Notes under the pieces: generated by a model
What the model saw: the letters and a program-made list of their open reading frames with translations, nothing else
Database searches by the model: none
What the model was told of the DNA's origin: nothing
Position numbers and translations under genes: made by a program
NCBI RefSeq assembly: GCF_009711045.1
Contig: NZ_WMJX01000001.1
Coordinates: 186,001 to 250,000 of the forward strand
DNA from: Myroides albus
Lineage (GTDB): Bacteria; Bacteroidota; Bacteroidia; Flavobacteriales; Flavobacteriaceae
Length of the DNA stretch: 64,000 nucleotides
Direction: 5' to 3'
Shown here: positions 53,999 through 62,270 of the stretch, piece after piece
Numbering within the stretch: position 1 is the stretch's first letter
Layout: each line of letters starts with the position of its first letter

Positions 53999-55276
53999 AT
54001 GAAGAAAGTCTTAGAAGGAGAATTACTCAGTATTGCTCATCGCATTTTACAGATGAAAGATAAGGATGTAACTAATCTCTTAACTGAAGCTAAGAATTTA
54101 TATGAAAAGCTATTAATCTTGCAGTTCTATCAAGATTGCCATGATAAAGGTTTAGAAGGAAATACTACAAATGAAACATTTGAAGCTGATTTAACCGCAT
54201 ATTATGCCAACAAGTCTTTTGATCAAAAAGATGAGAGTGATCGCCATCAAATGCCTATTGACTTGGTAGAAGAAGATTACCCAATCGTAATAGAGTCTGA
54301 GAAAGAAGGTTATTTGTCTAATGCGGATGAAGTGATTTCTGATATTGTACAAAAGATAGCTCCTGAGATTCTTCACGATGATATTCCTACAACTTTTCCG
54401 ATAGAGTACTCTACTGATCTATCTATGGGACCTGCAATAGTCGAATCGGAGAATGAAGATAAAGCCGAACTTCATCGTTTTTTGGATGAGCAAGAGGAGA
54501 CTTTAGATGAAGTTGTCAGTAGTGATGTAACTGTAGATCAACCACAATTGGTTGTAAATAAAGAAGAAGTTGCAAACACTAAGACTGAAGATAACAATAC
54601 TATTATTACAGGTGATGACTTAAAGGTGGAAGAAGATGTAGTACAAGTAATCAGTACTAAAGATGAAATTCATCATTTAATTCATTCTCAAGTCGAGATA
54701 GATAAGGCTCAAGTCGAGGTTGATTTGCCAAAAGTGGTGAAAGAAGAAGCTATTGTTGCAGATCGAATAGTTCCTGTTGATGATTCGATTTCTCCTTTGA
54801 AGAGAGAAGAGGATCCTTTCTCTGGTTTTAATTTTATGGATTTAGACTTTAAGAGAGTTGATGATACTTCTTTAAAGGCAGAAGAAGCTATTACACAAGT
54901 AAATGATGAAGATAGTTCATTAACGACCGAATCTGAGAAAGAAGAAGCAAAAGAGGACCAAAGTCAAAATACGTTATTTAACCTTGAGTCGATGTCTGTT
55001 AAAGAGCCGCGTATTTCAAAATCAAAGTCAATCAATGACATCTATAACTCGTCTATATCTGTAGGATTAAATGATAGGATTGCATTTGAGAAACATTTGT
55101 TTGGAGGTAGTGCAGAAGATTTCAACCGAGTACTTTCACAGTTGAATACAGTTAGTAATTTTGATGAAGCAATGAGCTTGATTGAACATTTAGTGAAACC
55201 TGAATACAATAACTGGGAAGGAAAAGAAGAGTATGAAGAGCGCTTTGTCGCAATTGTAGAGAAACGATTTATATAG
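53999..55276 (+). CDS. Conserved acidic protein, Bacteroidota type, unknown function
   Basis: A 425-aa soluble protein. Residues 1-50 form a helical domain (LEGELLSIAHRILQMKDKDV). The middle (about 60-345) is strongly acidic, repetitive and probably disordered. The C-terminal 80 residues are a compact conserved domain with LNDRIAFEKHLFGGSAEDFNR, EAMSLIEHLVKPEYN and EEYEERFVAIVEKRF. It overlaps nothing, and ends 1 bp before rsmI, which suggests co-expression. I know no function for it. Confidence 0.75.
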   Translation: MKKVLEGELLSIAHRILQMKDKDVTNLLTEAKNLYEKLLILQFYQDCHDKGLEGNTTNETFEADLTAYYANKSFDQKDESDRHQMPIDLVEEDYPIVIESEKEGYLSNADEVISDIVQKIAPEILHDDIPTTFPIEYSTDLSMGPAIVESENEDKAELHRFLDEQEETLDEVVSSDVTVDQPQLVVNKEEVANTKTEDNNTIITGDDLKVEEDVVQVISTKDEIHHLIHSQVEIDKAQVEVDLPKVVKEEAIVADRIVPVDDSISPLKREEDPFSGFNFMDLDFKRVDDTSLKAEEAITQVNDEDSSLTTESEKEEAKEDQSQNTLFNLESMSVKEPRISKSKSINDIYNSSISVGLNDRIAFEKHLFGGSAEDFNRVLSQLNTVSNFDEAMSLIEHLVKPEYNNWEGKEEYEERFVAIVEKRFI

Positions 55277-55277
55277 T

Positions 55278-55952
55278 ATGAGTAAATTATATTTGGTACC
55301 AACACCAATTGGGAATCTTGATGATATGACGTTTCGTGCCATTAAAGTTTTGCAAGAAGTAGATTATATTTTAGCAGAAGATACCCGTAATAGTGGAAAA
55401 CTTTTAAAGCATTTTGAGATTACAACTCCTATGTTTAGTCATCATATGCACAACGAGCATAAGACAGTAGAGGGATTGGTTAAAAGAATGCAGTCTGGAG
55501 AAATATTTGCGTTGATCTCTGATGCAGGTACTCCTGCTATTTCAGATCCGGGGTTTTTATTAACCAGAGCATGTATTGAAGCGGGAGTTGAAGTGGAGTG
55601 CTTACCTGGAGCAACTGCATTTGTTCCAGCATTAGTGAATAGTGGTTTGCCAAATGACAAATTTGTTTTTGAGGGTTTTTTACCTGATAAGAAAGGAAGA
55701 CAGACACGTTATCTAATTTTAGCAGAAGAAGATCGTACTATGATTATCTATGTTTCACCACATAAGCTTAATAAGACGTTAGCTGAGTTTAAGGAATATT
55801 TTGGAGAAGACCGTTTAATCTCAGTCTCTCGCGAATTGTCTAAGCTACATGAAGAAACGGTTAGAGGAACAGTTGTCGAGGTATTAAATCATTTTGAAGC
55901 CAAACCAGCTAAAGGAGAAATAGTAGTGATTGTTTCTGGTAAAAAGAAATAA
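55278..55952 (+). CDS. rsmI: 16S rRNA (cytidine 1402-2'-O)-methyltransferase
   Basis: A 224-aa SPOUT-independent, tetrapyrrole-methylase-fold enzyme. The starting LYLVPTPIGNLDDMTFRAI, the EDTRNSGKLL block and LISDAGTPAISDPG are diagnostic. It adds the 2'-O-methyl on C1402 in the decoding centre of 16S rRNA. Confidence 0.96.
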   Translation: MSKLYLVPTPIGNLDDMTFRAIKVLQEVDYILAEDTRNSGKLLKHFEITTPMFSHHMHNEHKTVEGLVKRMQSGEIFALISDAGTPAISDPGFLLTRACIEAGVEVECLPGATAFVPALVNSGLPNDKFVFEGFLPDKKGRQTRYLILAEEDRTMIIYVSPHKLNKTLAEFKEYFGEDRLISVSRELSKLHEETVRGTVVEVLNHFEAKPAKGEIVVIVSGKKK

Positions 55953-55976
55953 TAACTGAATTAAAATATGTTAAGG

Positions 55977-56021
55977 TCAATGTCTGATGTTACAAGTAGC
56001 ATCAGACATTGGCTTTTTTTT
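55977..56021 (+). terminator. Terminator after rsmI
   Basis: Perfect 11-bp stem (AATGTCTGATG / CATCAGACATT) with 10-nt loop, then GGC and T8. Confidence 0.85.
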
Positions 56022-56050
56022 GATACATTTGATAAAAACGATAATAAATT

Positions 56051-56473
56051 ATGTCACATAAAGTAACAACAACGTGGATTGAGAATATGCAATTCGAATC
56101 TACAAACCCAAGTGGAGATACTATTCGAATTGATGCCGGACCTGAGAATGGTGGAGATAATAAAGGGCTTAGACCCAAAGCATTAATGTTATCTGCTTTA
56201 GCAGGCTGTAGTGGGTTAGATATAGCACATTTAATCAAGAAAATGCGTTTGGAAGTAGATGAGTTTAAAATGGAAACAGAGGGGAAGTTAACTGATAGTG
56301 ATCCATCAACTTATCATACTGTTGTATTAGATTATCACTTTTACGGAAGTAAACTTGATGAAGCAAAATTAAAAAGAGCCGTTGACATGTCAATTGAGAA
56401 ATATTGTGGCGTAATGAATATGTTTAAAGAATTTGCTAAAGTAGAAACGAATATTCATTATCATAATAAATAG
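56051..56473 (+). CDS. OsmC/Ohr family protein
   Basis: A 140-aa protein of the OsmC fold, thiol peroxidases acting on organic hydroperoxides. The two redox cysteines are in LAGCSGLD and EKYCGVM. The N-terminal His-rich tail and GPENGGDNKGLRPKALML match the YhfA-like branch more than classical OsmC. It lies 3 bp before recJ. Confidence 0.9.
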   Translation: MSHKVTTTWIENMQFESTNPSGDTIRIDAGPENGGDNKGLRPKALMLSALAGCSGLDIAHLIKKMRLEVDEFKMETEGKLTDSDPSTYHTVVLDYHFYGSKLDEAKLKRAVDMSIEKYCGVMNMFKEFAKVETNIHYHNK

Positions 56474-56476
56474 TAA

Positions 56477-58177
56477 ATGCGTTGGAAGCTTAAAACGGAT
56501 GTTATCGCCGAAGCAGTTGTGCATTTACAAGAAGTATTAAAAGTTGATAAAATTATAGCTCAGTTACTCGTTCAAAGAGGTATCAGTACTTATAACGAAG
56601 CAAAAGACTTTTTTCGCCCTTCTTTAGACGCTTTACACGATCCATTTTTGATGAAAGATATGGACAAATCAATTGTGCGTATTAAGGAAGCAGTTCAAAA
56701 TAATGAGAAGATTTTAATCTATGGTGATTATGATGTAGATGGAACAACTTCGGTTGCAATGTTAGCTTCTTTTTTTAAAGGTTTTTATCCTAATGTCGAT
56801 ACATATATCCCTGATAGATATAGTGAAGGGTATGGTGTTTCTTATCAGGGAATTGATTATGCTTCTCAAAATGATGTAAAACTAATTATTTCAATAGACT
56901 GTGGAATAAAATCTGTTGATGAAATTGCTTATGCTCAGGAGTTAGATATTGATTTTATTGTCTGTGATCATCATTTGCCTGGAGAAATTTTGCCTCAAGC
57001 TAAGGCGGTATTGGATCCCAAACGCTCTGATTGTAATTATCCATTTAAAGAGCTATGTGGTTGTGGTGTTGGTTTTAAGTTGATCCAAGCTTATAGTATC
57101 AGTCAACAAAGAGATATAAAAGGTTTAGTTCAGTATTTAGACTTGGTTGCAACTGCAATAGTAGCAGATGTCGTCCCGATGACTGGAGAGAATAGAATAA
57201 TGGCTTATTATGGTTTAGAGGTTATTAATAAAACGCCGAGACCAGGTTTGCGCGCATTGCTATCTTCTTATGATCAATCCTCCTTTACAATTAGCGATAT
57301 TGTCTTCAAGATTGCACCGAAGATTAATGCTGCAGGTAGATTAGAGCATGGAAAGTTTGCGGTAGAATTATTGTCAACTTCTGATTATACTGAAGCTATT
57401 AAGCTTGCAAAGTATATCATGGATATTAATAGTGAGCGCAAACACATAGATCAACAGATTACAGAACAAGCTTTGCAAATGATTGTCGATAATAAAGAGG
57501 TTTTTAATAAATCGACAGTAATTTATAATCCGACATGGCACAAAGGAGTTATTGGAATTGTGGCATCGCGATTAATAGAGACCTACTATAGACCAACCAT
57601 TGTATTTACTGAAAGTGGAGAGTATTTAGCAGCTTCGGCTCGCTCTGTCAAGAATTTTGACGTTTATGAAGCAATCAAAGAGTGTTCGGAGTATTTAATT
57701 CAGTTTGGAGGTCACAAGTATGCTGCTGGCTTGACATTGTATAAGGAAAATTACACTGCCTTTAAAGAGAAATTTGAAGAAGTAGTCTCTCGCACTTTAG
57801 ATGAAAGAGATATGATTCCTGAATTGGTCATCGATGCGGAAGTTGATTTTTCTGATCTCACGCCAAAGGTAATTCGCATTTTAAGACAGTTCGAACCCTT
57901 TGGCCCAGATAATGAAATGCCTTTGTTTATTTCAAATAATATTTATGATACGGGAGGGAAGCGTTTAATTGGAAAGAATAAAGAGCATATGTACCTTTAT
58001 GTTAAGCAAAGGGGAAATGAAGAACAATCTTTTCCTGTGGTTGCTTTTCGTTTTGGTAAGTACTTTGAAGAACTCAACAATAGGCGTTTTTTTAACTTCG
58101 TTTATAGTATCGAAGATAGTGAGTGGAAGGGAAAAGTTAAGACTCAGCTTGTTATGAAAGATATGCAACTAGTTTAA
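56477..58177 (+). CDS. recJ: Single-stranded-DNA-specific exonuclease RecJ
   Basis: A 566-aa 5'-3' exonuclease for recombination and mismatch repair. DHH-family motifs: IYGDYDVDGTTS (I), SIDCGIK (II), VCDHHLPG (III), and the DHHA1 part with KINAAGRLEHG and GGHKYAAGLTL. The C-terminal OB-like domain is present. Length is normal. Confidence 0.96.
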   Translation: MRWKLKTDVIAEAVVHLQEVLKVDKIIAQLLVQRGISTYNEAKDFFRPSLDALHDPFLMKDMDKSIVRIKEAVQNNEKILIYGDYDVDGTTSVAMLASFFKGFYPNVDTYIPDRYSEGYGVSYQGIDYASQNDVKLIISIDCGIKSVDEIAYAQELDIDFIVCDHHLPGEILPQAKAVLDPKRSDCNYPFKELCGCGVGFKLIQAYSISQQRDIKGLVQYLDLVATAIVADVVPMTGENRIMAYYGLEVINKTPRPGLRALLSSYDQSSFTISDIVFKIAPKINAAGRLEHGKFAVELLSTSDYTEAIKLAKYIMDINSERKHIDQQITEQALQMIVDNKEVFNKSTVIYNPTWHKGVIGIVASRLIETYYRPTIVFTESGEYLAASARSVKNFDVYEAIKECSEYLIQFGGHKYAAGLTLYKENYTAFKEKFEEVVSRTLDERDMIPELVIDAEVDFSDLTPKVIRILRQFEPFGPDNEMPLFISNNIYDTGGKRLIGKNKEHMYLYVKQRGNEEQSFPVVAFRFGKYFEELNNRRFFNFVYSIEDSEWKGKVKTQLVMKDMQLV

Positions 58178-58214
58178 TTTAGTGAAATGCTTTTAAAATA
58201 CGGATGAAACTGTA

Positions 58215-58222
58215 TAAATTTG
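58215..58222 (+). promoter_or_regulatory. Candidate -7 box of asd
   Basis: TAAATTTG, a full TAnnTTTG match, 24 bp before the asd ATG; no TTG at standard spacing. Confidence 0.42.
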
Positions 58223-58246
58223 TGAAAATCAATTAAACATATAAAA

Positions 58247-59236
58247 ATGAAAATAGCTGTAGTAGGGGCTACCGGAATGGTAGGAGAGATTATGCTAAAA
58301 GTTTTAGCAGAGCGCAATTTTCCTGTAACGGAATTAATACCAGTAGCATCAGAGAAATCTGTTGGAAAGGAAGTTGAGTTCAAAGGGAAAAAGTTTGTAA
58401 TTAAGTCTATGGAAGATGCAATTGCTATGAAGCCTGAAATAGCTATATTTTCTGCTGGTGGTACTACATCTTTAGAATGGGCACCTAAGTTTGCTGAAAA
58501 CGGAACGACTGTAATAGACAATTCCTCTGCTTGGAGAATGGACCCTACAAAGAAACTTATTGTACCAGAGATTAATGCAGATGTTTTAACGAAAGAAGAT
58601 AAGATCATTGCTAATCCAAATTGTTCGACTATTCAACTTGTAATGGCTTTAGCGCCACTACATAAAAAATATGCAATTAAGCGCGTTGTAGTGTCTACCT
58701 ATCAGTCAATTACTGGAACAGGAGTTAAAGCTGTTAAACAGTTAGAGAATGAGTATAAGGATATTAAAGGAGAAATGGCTTATAATTATCCAATTCACAG
58801 AAATGCGATTCCTCATTGTGATGTTTTCGAAGATAACGGCTACACGAAAGAGGAAATGAAGTTAGTAAAAGAGACTAAGAAAATACTAAGAGATGATACA
58901 GTTCTTGTAACAGCTACAGCGGTTAGAATCCCTGTGGTTGGAGGACATAGTGAATCTGTAAATATTCAGTTCGAGAATAGTTTTGATTTAGCTGAGGTTC
59001 GCCGAATATTGCATGAAACACCAGGAATCATTGTTCAAGATAACACAGATACAAATACGTATCCAATGCCTTTGTATGCAGAGGGAAAAGACGAGGTGTT
59101 TGTGGGGCGAATTAGACGAGATGAAACTCAAGATAACACGCTTAATATGTGGATAGTTGCTGATAATTTAAGAAAAGGTGCTGCTACTAATACAGTTCAG
59201 ATTGCTGAGTACCTTGTTCAAAATAAAATAGTATAG
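58247..59236 (+). CDS. asd: Aspartate-semialdehyde dehydrogenase
   Basis: A 329-aa NADP-dependent enzyme at the branch to lysine, diaminopimelate, threonine and methionine. The cofactor loop is VVGATGMVGE (6-15) and the nucleophile is Cys126 in NPNCSTIQL. PIVVGGHSE-like region IPVVGGHSESVN near residue 228 includes the catalytic His. Monocistronic, closed by a strong bidirectional terminator. Confidence 0.97.
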   Translation: MKIAVVGATGMVGEIMLKVLAERNFPVTELIPVASEKSVGKEVEFKGKKFVIKSMEDAIAMKPEIAIFSAGGTTSLEWAPKFAENGTTVIDNSSAWRMDPTKKLIVPEINADVLTKEDKIIANPNCSTIQLVMALAPLHKKYAIKRVVVSTYQSITGTGVKAVKQLENEYKDIKGEMAYNYPIHRNAIPHCDVFEDNGYTKEEMKLVKETKKILRDDTVLVTATAVRIPVVGGHSESVNIQFENSFDLAEVRRILHETPGIIVQDNTDTNTYPMPLYAEGKDEVFVGRIRRDETQDNTLNMWIVADNLRKGAATNTVQIAEYLVQNKIV

Positions 59237-59242
59237 TGTTTA

Positions 59243-59278
59243 TAGAAAAAGGAGCTAATTCATAAGCTCCTTTTTCTA
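59243..59278. terminator. Bidirectional terminator between asd and the histidine kinase
   Basis: A 14-bp stem (TAGAAAAAGGAGCT / AGCTCCTTTTTCTA, 8-nt loop) with T runs in both directions; it overlaps the end of the kinase gene. Confidence 0.88.
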
Positions 59279-61330
59279 TTGATATATATCCAAATCTAAT
59301 AAGATAGTAACTCCTTCATTCGGCTTACTGGTAATCTTCAGATTGGCACCTAACTCTTTAGCTCTTTCTTTCATATTTTTTAAGCCTGTACCTTTACTTA
59401 AGATTCTATTATCTTTTGAATTAAACCCAATGCCATTGTCCTTTATGATTAATTGGAATCGGCCATCCCTTAGTTTTATGGTAGAAACTATTACTTCTGT
59501 TGCTTTCGAATGCTTATTTATGTTTTGAAATACTTCTTGAAGTATTCGATAGACGTTTAACTTCTGTTCACTATTGAGTCTATCCCAATTAATACTTGCG
59601 TCTGGATTGTAGTGAAATTGACTGTTAAAAGCATTTTGCTGATTTGAAATTAAGTCTTCAATGAGTTGATCAAAAGGATTTTGATCCGACAATTTTTCCT
59701 GACTTAAAATAGTTGATATTGTTCTTATTTCTTCTTCTGCTACATGTAATTCATTTATCAAAAGCTTTCTTTGTTCTTCATTTGAGTTTCCATCTAACTG
59801 CATTAGATGGAATCTGGTGGTGAATATTCTATTAATAATGCCATCGTGTAGTTCCTTTGCTATTCTTTTTCTTTCTTCAAACTTTGCATTATCTGAGAGG
59901 TCTTTTTGTTCTAATATTAATTTGTAAATCTTCTCATCAGCTAATTGACTTCTATGTTGATACCTTAAGCTTTTGTTTTTGATATACAGTATGAGCATGA
60001 TAATTGTTCCAATAAAAACAATTAATATCAAGCTACTGATGAGAATGATATTTTTTTTATCAGCTATTAACTGTTGATTTTGCAGTGACAATTGTTCTGC
60101 TTCAAATTCAATTCGCGCAAATTTGTTCTTGCTTTGTCGTTCAATCTTAAATAATTTATCATTTAGTTCAAGAAACTTACTGATGTGTTCTTGTGCATTT
60201 GTGGTATCGTATTTCGACATAAAGGCCAAGGCTTCTTTCGCAATCTGATATCGTTTTTCATAGTTTGCCCTATCATAAGCTTTCTTACAATATTCGAGAG
60301 CTTTAGGTAGATTATTTTGATGAATATAGTACTTAGCTTTTACTAAGTAAGTGCTTGGAAGTCCTCCACTATAAGTACCTTTACTGTTGTATTTTGTTTC
60401 AAGAGCTACAATTTCGTCTATATAATCTAATAAGTTTTCAAACTCGCCCAAATCTATTTTAGCCTTGATGAGGTTCGTTAATAAGATGCTGTATAGGCGT
60501 GATTCTTTGGGAATATTAGGATATTCATAAAGTCCTTTTAAAGCGTACTTTTTGGCTTTCTGTAAATCTCCTTCATAGTAGTATAAGTGAGAAAGATTGT
60601 TGTTTATATGTGAAGTATAATGTTCTGCTTCTTGTTGTGTAATTGCGTTACTGTCTTTTAATTCATTGACAATTGTCTTTGTAATGGCGAAGTACTTTTT
60701 AGCTTCAGAGTAATCAAAGAGTTCGATTAAGTTAATGGCTAAAAGGTGATTTGCTTTGTAAAGTATGGTTTTATCTTTAGTGTTTTTTAGCAAGCGCAAT
60801 CCTTTGAGTATTTCCTTTTCACTTTCCGTATATATACCGTGCTCGAATACTATCTGAGCTTTTGCAATTGAAATTCTACCTAATTCAATGCTGTCCTGTA
60901 ATTGATTGTAACTTTGTTCTGCTTTGACAAGAAATTGATAAGTACTATCTAACTGATTTTCGAAATAGTGTTTTTGAGCCTTTAGTTTAAAAACTTGTCC
61001 TTGTATTTCAAAGTCGCTTTTATTCTCGGAATATAATATTAACTGATTACTTAGTGAATCAAAGGCAGTTAGACTTTGAAAATTATCAAGGTTTCTTACC
61101 TTTTTGAGTAATTCTAAGGAGTAATTTCTGTTTTCTTCGTTATTTCTTAGCCGTAAGGCCTTGTGAAGGAGGCTATCCATCTCTTGATTGGCAAGACTGT
61201 CATTAGATTTTTTTTGAGGTAATTGTTCTACTGACTGTTGATGTGTGATGCTGTTTGCTTCTCTTTTGCAGTTAATGAAAAGAGCTATAATTAATATGTA
61301 GGTTATACCTTGTATGTAGGAGAATCTCAT
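59276..61330 (-). CDS. TPR-containing sensor histidine kinase (HisKA_3 type)
   Basis: A 684-aa sensor. The N-terminus has a lipobox-like LFINC (Cys21). Residues about 60-420 are tetratricopeptide-like helical repeats outside the membrane, then one transmembrane segment (about 424-449), a coiled coil, the phospho-acceptor block ERKRIAKELHDG (His near 493), and a HATPase domain with DNGIGF and GTGLKNMKERA. This is the NarL/DesK-type kinase class. The partner regulator gene is divergent at 61571. The signal is unknown. Confidence 0.9.
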   Translation of the reverse strand: MRFSYIQGITYILIIALFINCKREANSITHQQSVEQLPQKKSNDSLANQEMDSLLHKALRLRNNEENRNYSLELLKKVRNLDNFQSLTAFDSLSNQLILYSENKSDFEIQGQVFKLKAQKHYFENQLDSTYQFLVKAEQSYNQLQDSIELGRISIAKAQIVFEHGIYTESEKEILKGLRLLKNTKDKTILYKANHLLAINLIELFDYSEAKKYFAITKTIVNELKDSNAITQQEAEHYTSHINNNLSHLYYYEGDLQKAKKYALKGLYEYPNIPKESRLYSILLTNLIKAKIDLGEFENLLDYIDEIVALETKYNSKGTYSGGLPSTYLVKAKYYIHQNNLPKALEYCKKAYDRANYEKRYQIAKEALAFMSKYDTTNAQEHISKFLELNDKLFKIERQSKNKFARIEFEAEQLSLQNQQLIADKKNIILISSLILIVFIGTIIMLILYIKNKSLRYQHRSQLADEKIYKLILEQKDLSDNAKFEERKRIAKELHDGIINRIFTTRFHLMQLDGNSNEEQRKLLINELHVAEEEIRTISTILSQEKLSDQNPFDQLIEDLISNQQNAFNSQFHYNPDASINWDRLNSEQKLNVYRILQEVFQNINKHSKATEVIVSTIKLRDGRFQLIIKDNGIGFNSKDNRILSKGTGLKNMKERAKELGANLKITSKPNEGVTILLDLDIYQ

Positions 61331-61570
61331 TATAGTTGTTAAAGGGACTTTGTTGCTTTATAAAAATAATTAAATTTTTTCATAGAAAGATAAAAAGCTT
61401 GAAGTGTCTTTGTTGTTTTTAATATGTTAAAAACGAGTTGTTTATGCCTTGTTTTGCTAATTTAGGTGTTAACAGAGATATGTTTATGGGGTCAATAAAG
61501 TTAATTAAATGCTTAATTTTATAAATTGTTATGTTTTATTTATCTTTATAGTGAATTAAAAATTGTCATA

Positions 61571-62230
61571 ATGTATAATATCTTCTTAGTCGATGATCAC
61601 CCCTTAATTGTGGAGGGCTATATTCTTGCCTTATGTAAGGAAGGAAGCCCATTTGTATCATCTAAATTTACTAAAGCTTTCGATTGTTTGTCAGCAAAAT
61701 CTATGATAGATACTGCTGTAGAAAAAGGAGAAAGCTTTGATATTGCAATTGTAGACTTCTCAGTTCCAGGTAATGTTGACTTTAAGTGGAATGATGGGGG
61801 AGATATTATTCTTTATCTTAATAAGGTAATGCCAAGCTGTAAAACAGTGATGATTACAGGGCATACTGAAGTAATTACCATTTACGAGATTGTCAAGAAT
61901 ATTCGACCTAATGGTTTGGCAAGTAAGCATGAAATTTCACCAGGAAGTTTAATAGACATTGTTCAAGATGTTTTAAAAGGTGAACGTTATCAAAGTGATA
62001 TTGTTAAACATTGTTTGAGTGAGATTGTGCGAAAAGAGATGATGTATGATGATTATAATCGATCAATTTTAGTTCTTTTGTCAAAGGGATATAAGTTACA
62101 AGAATTGGAAAATCACATTCCATTGTCTAATCCTACTATTAAAAAGCGATTGGCAAAAATGAAGCAAGTATTCGAAGTTGCTGATACGCAAACATTGATT
62201 CAGAAAGCAATTAAATTGGGATTTGTATAA
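61571..62230 (+). CDS. Response regulator with LuxR-like helix-turn-helix
   Basis: A 219-aa protein. The receiver domain has the acidic pair Asp8/Asp9 (LVDDHP) and the phospho-acceptor Asp62 in IAIVDFSVPG; the switch Thr is in MITGH. The C-terminal part resembles a LuxR/NarL helix-turn-helix (YKLQELENHIPLSNPTIKKRLAKMK), though it is diverged. The ATG at 61571 gives the normal receiver start. Divergent from the TPR kinase, its likely partner. Confidence 0.87.
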   Translation: MYNIFLVDDHPLIVEGYILALCKEGSPFVSSKFTKAFDCLSAKSMIDTAVEKGESFDIAIVDFSVPGNVDFKWNDGGDIILYLNKVMPSCKTVMITGHTEVITIYEIVKNIRPNGLASKHEISPGSLIDIVQDVLKGERYQSDIVKHCLSEIVRKEMMYDDYNRSILVLLSKGYKLQELENHIPLSNPTIKKRLAKMKQVFEVADTQTLIQKAIKLGFV

Positions 62231-62232
62231 AA

Positions 62233-62263
62233 AAAGGCTCTTTCATATTGAAAGAGCCTTTTG
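62233..62263. terminator. Bidirectional terminator between the regulator and aconitase
   Basis: A perfect stem of at least 12 bp (GGCTCTTTCA / TGAAAGAGCC extended by A/T pairs) with T runs on both sides. Confidence 0.88.
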
Positions 62264-62270
62264 CTTTGTA

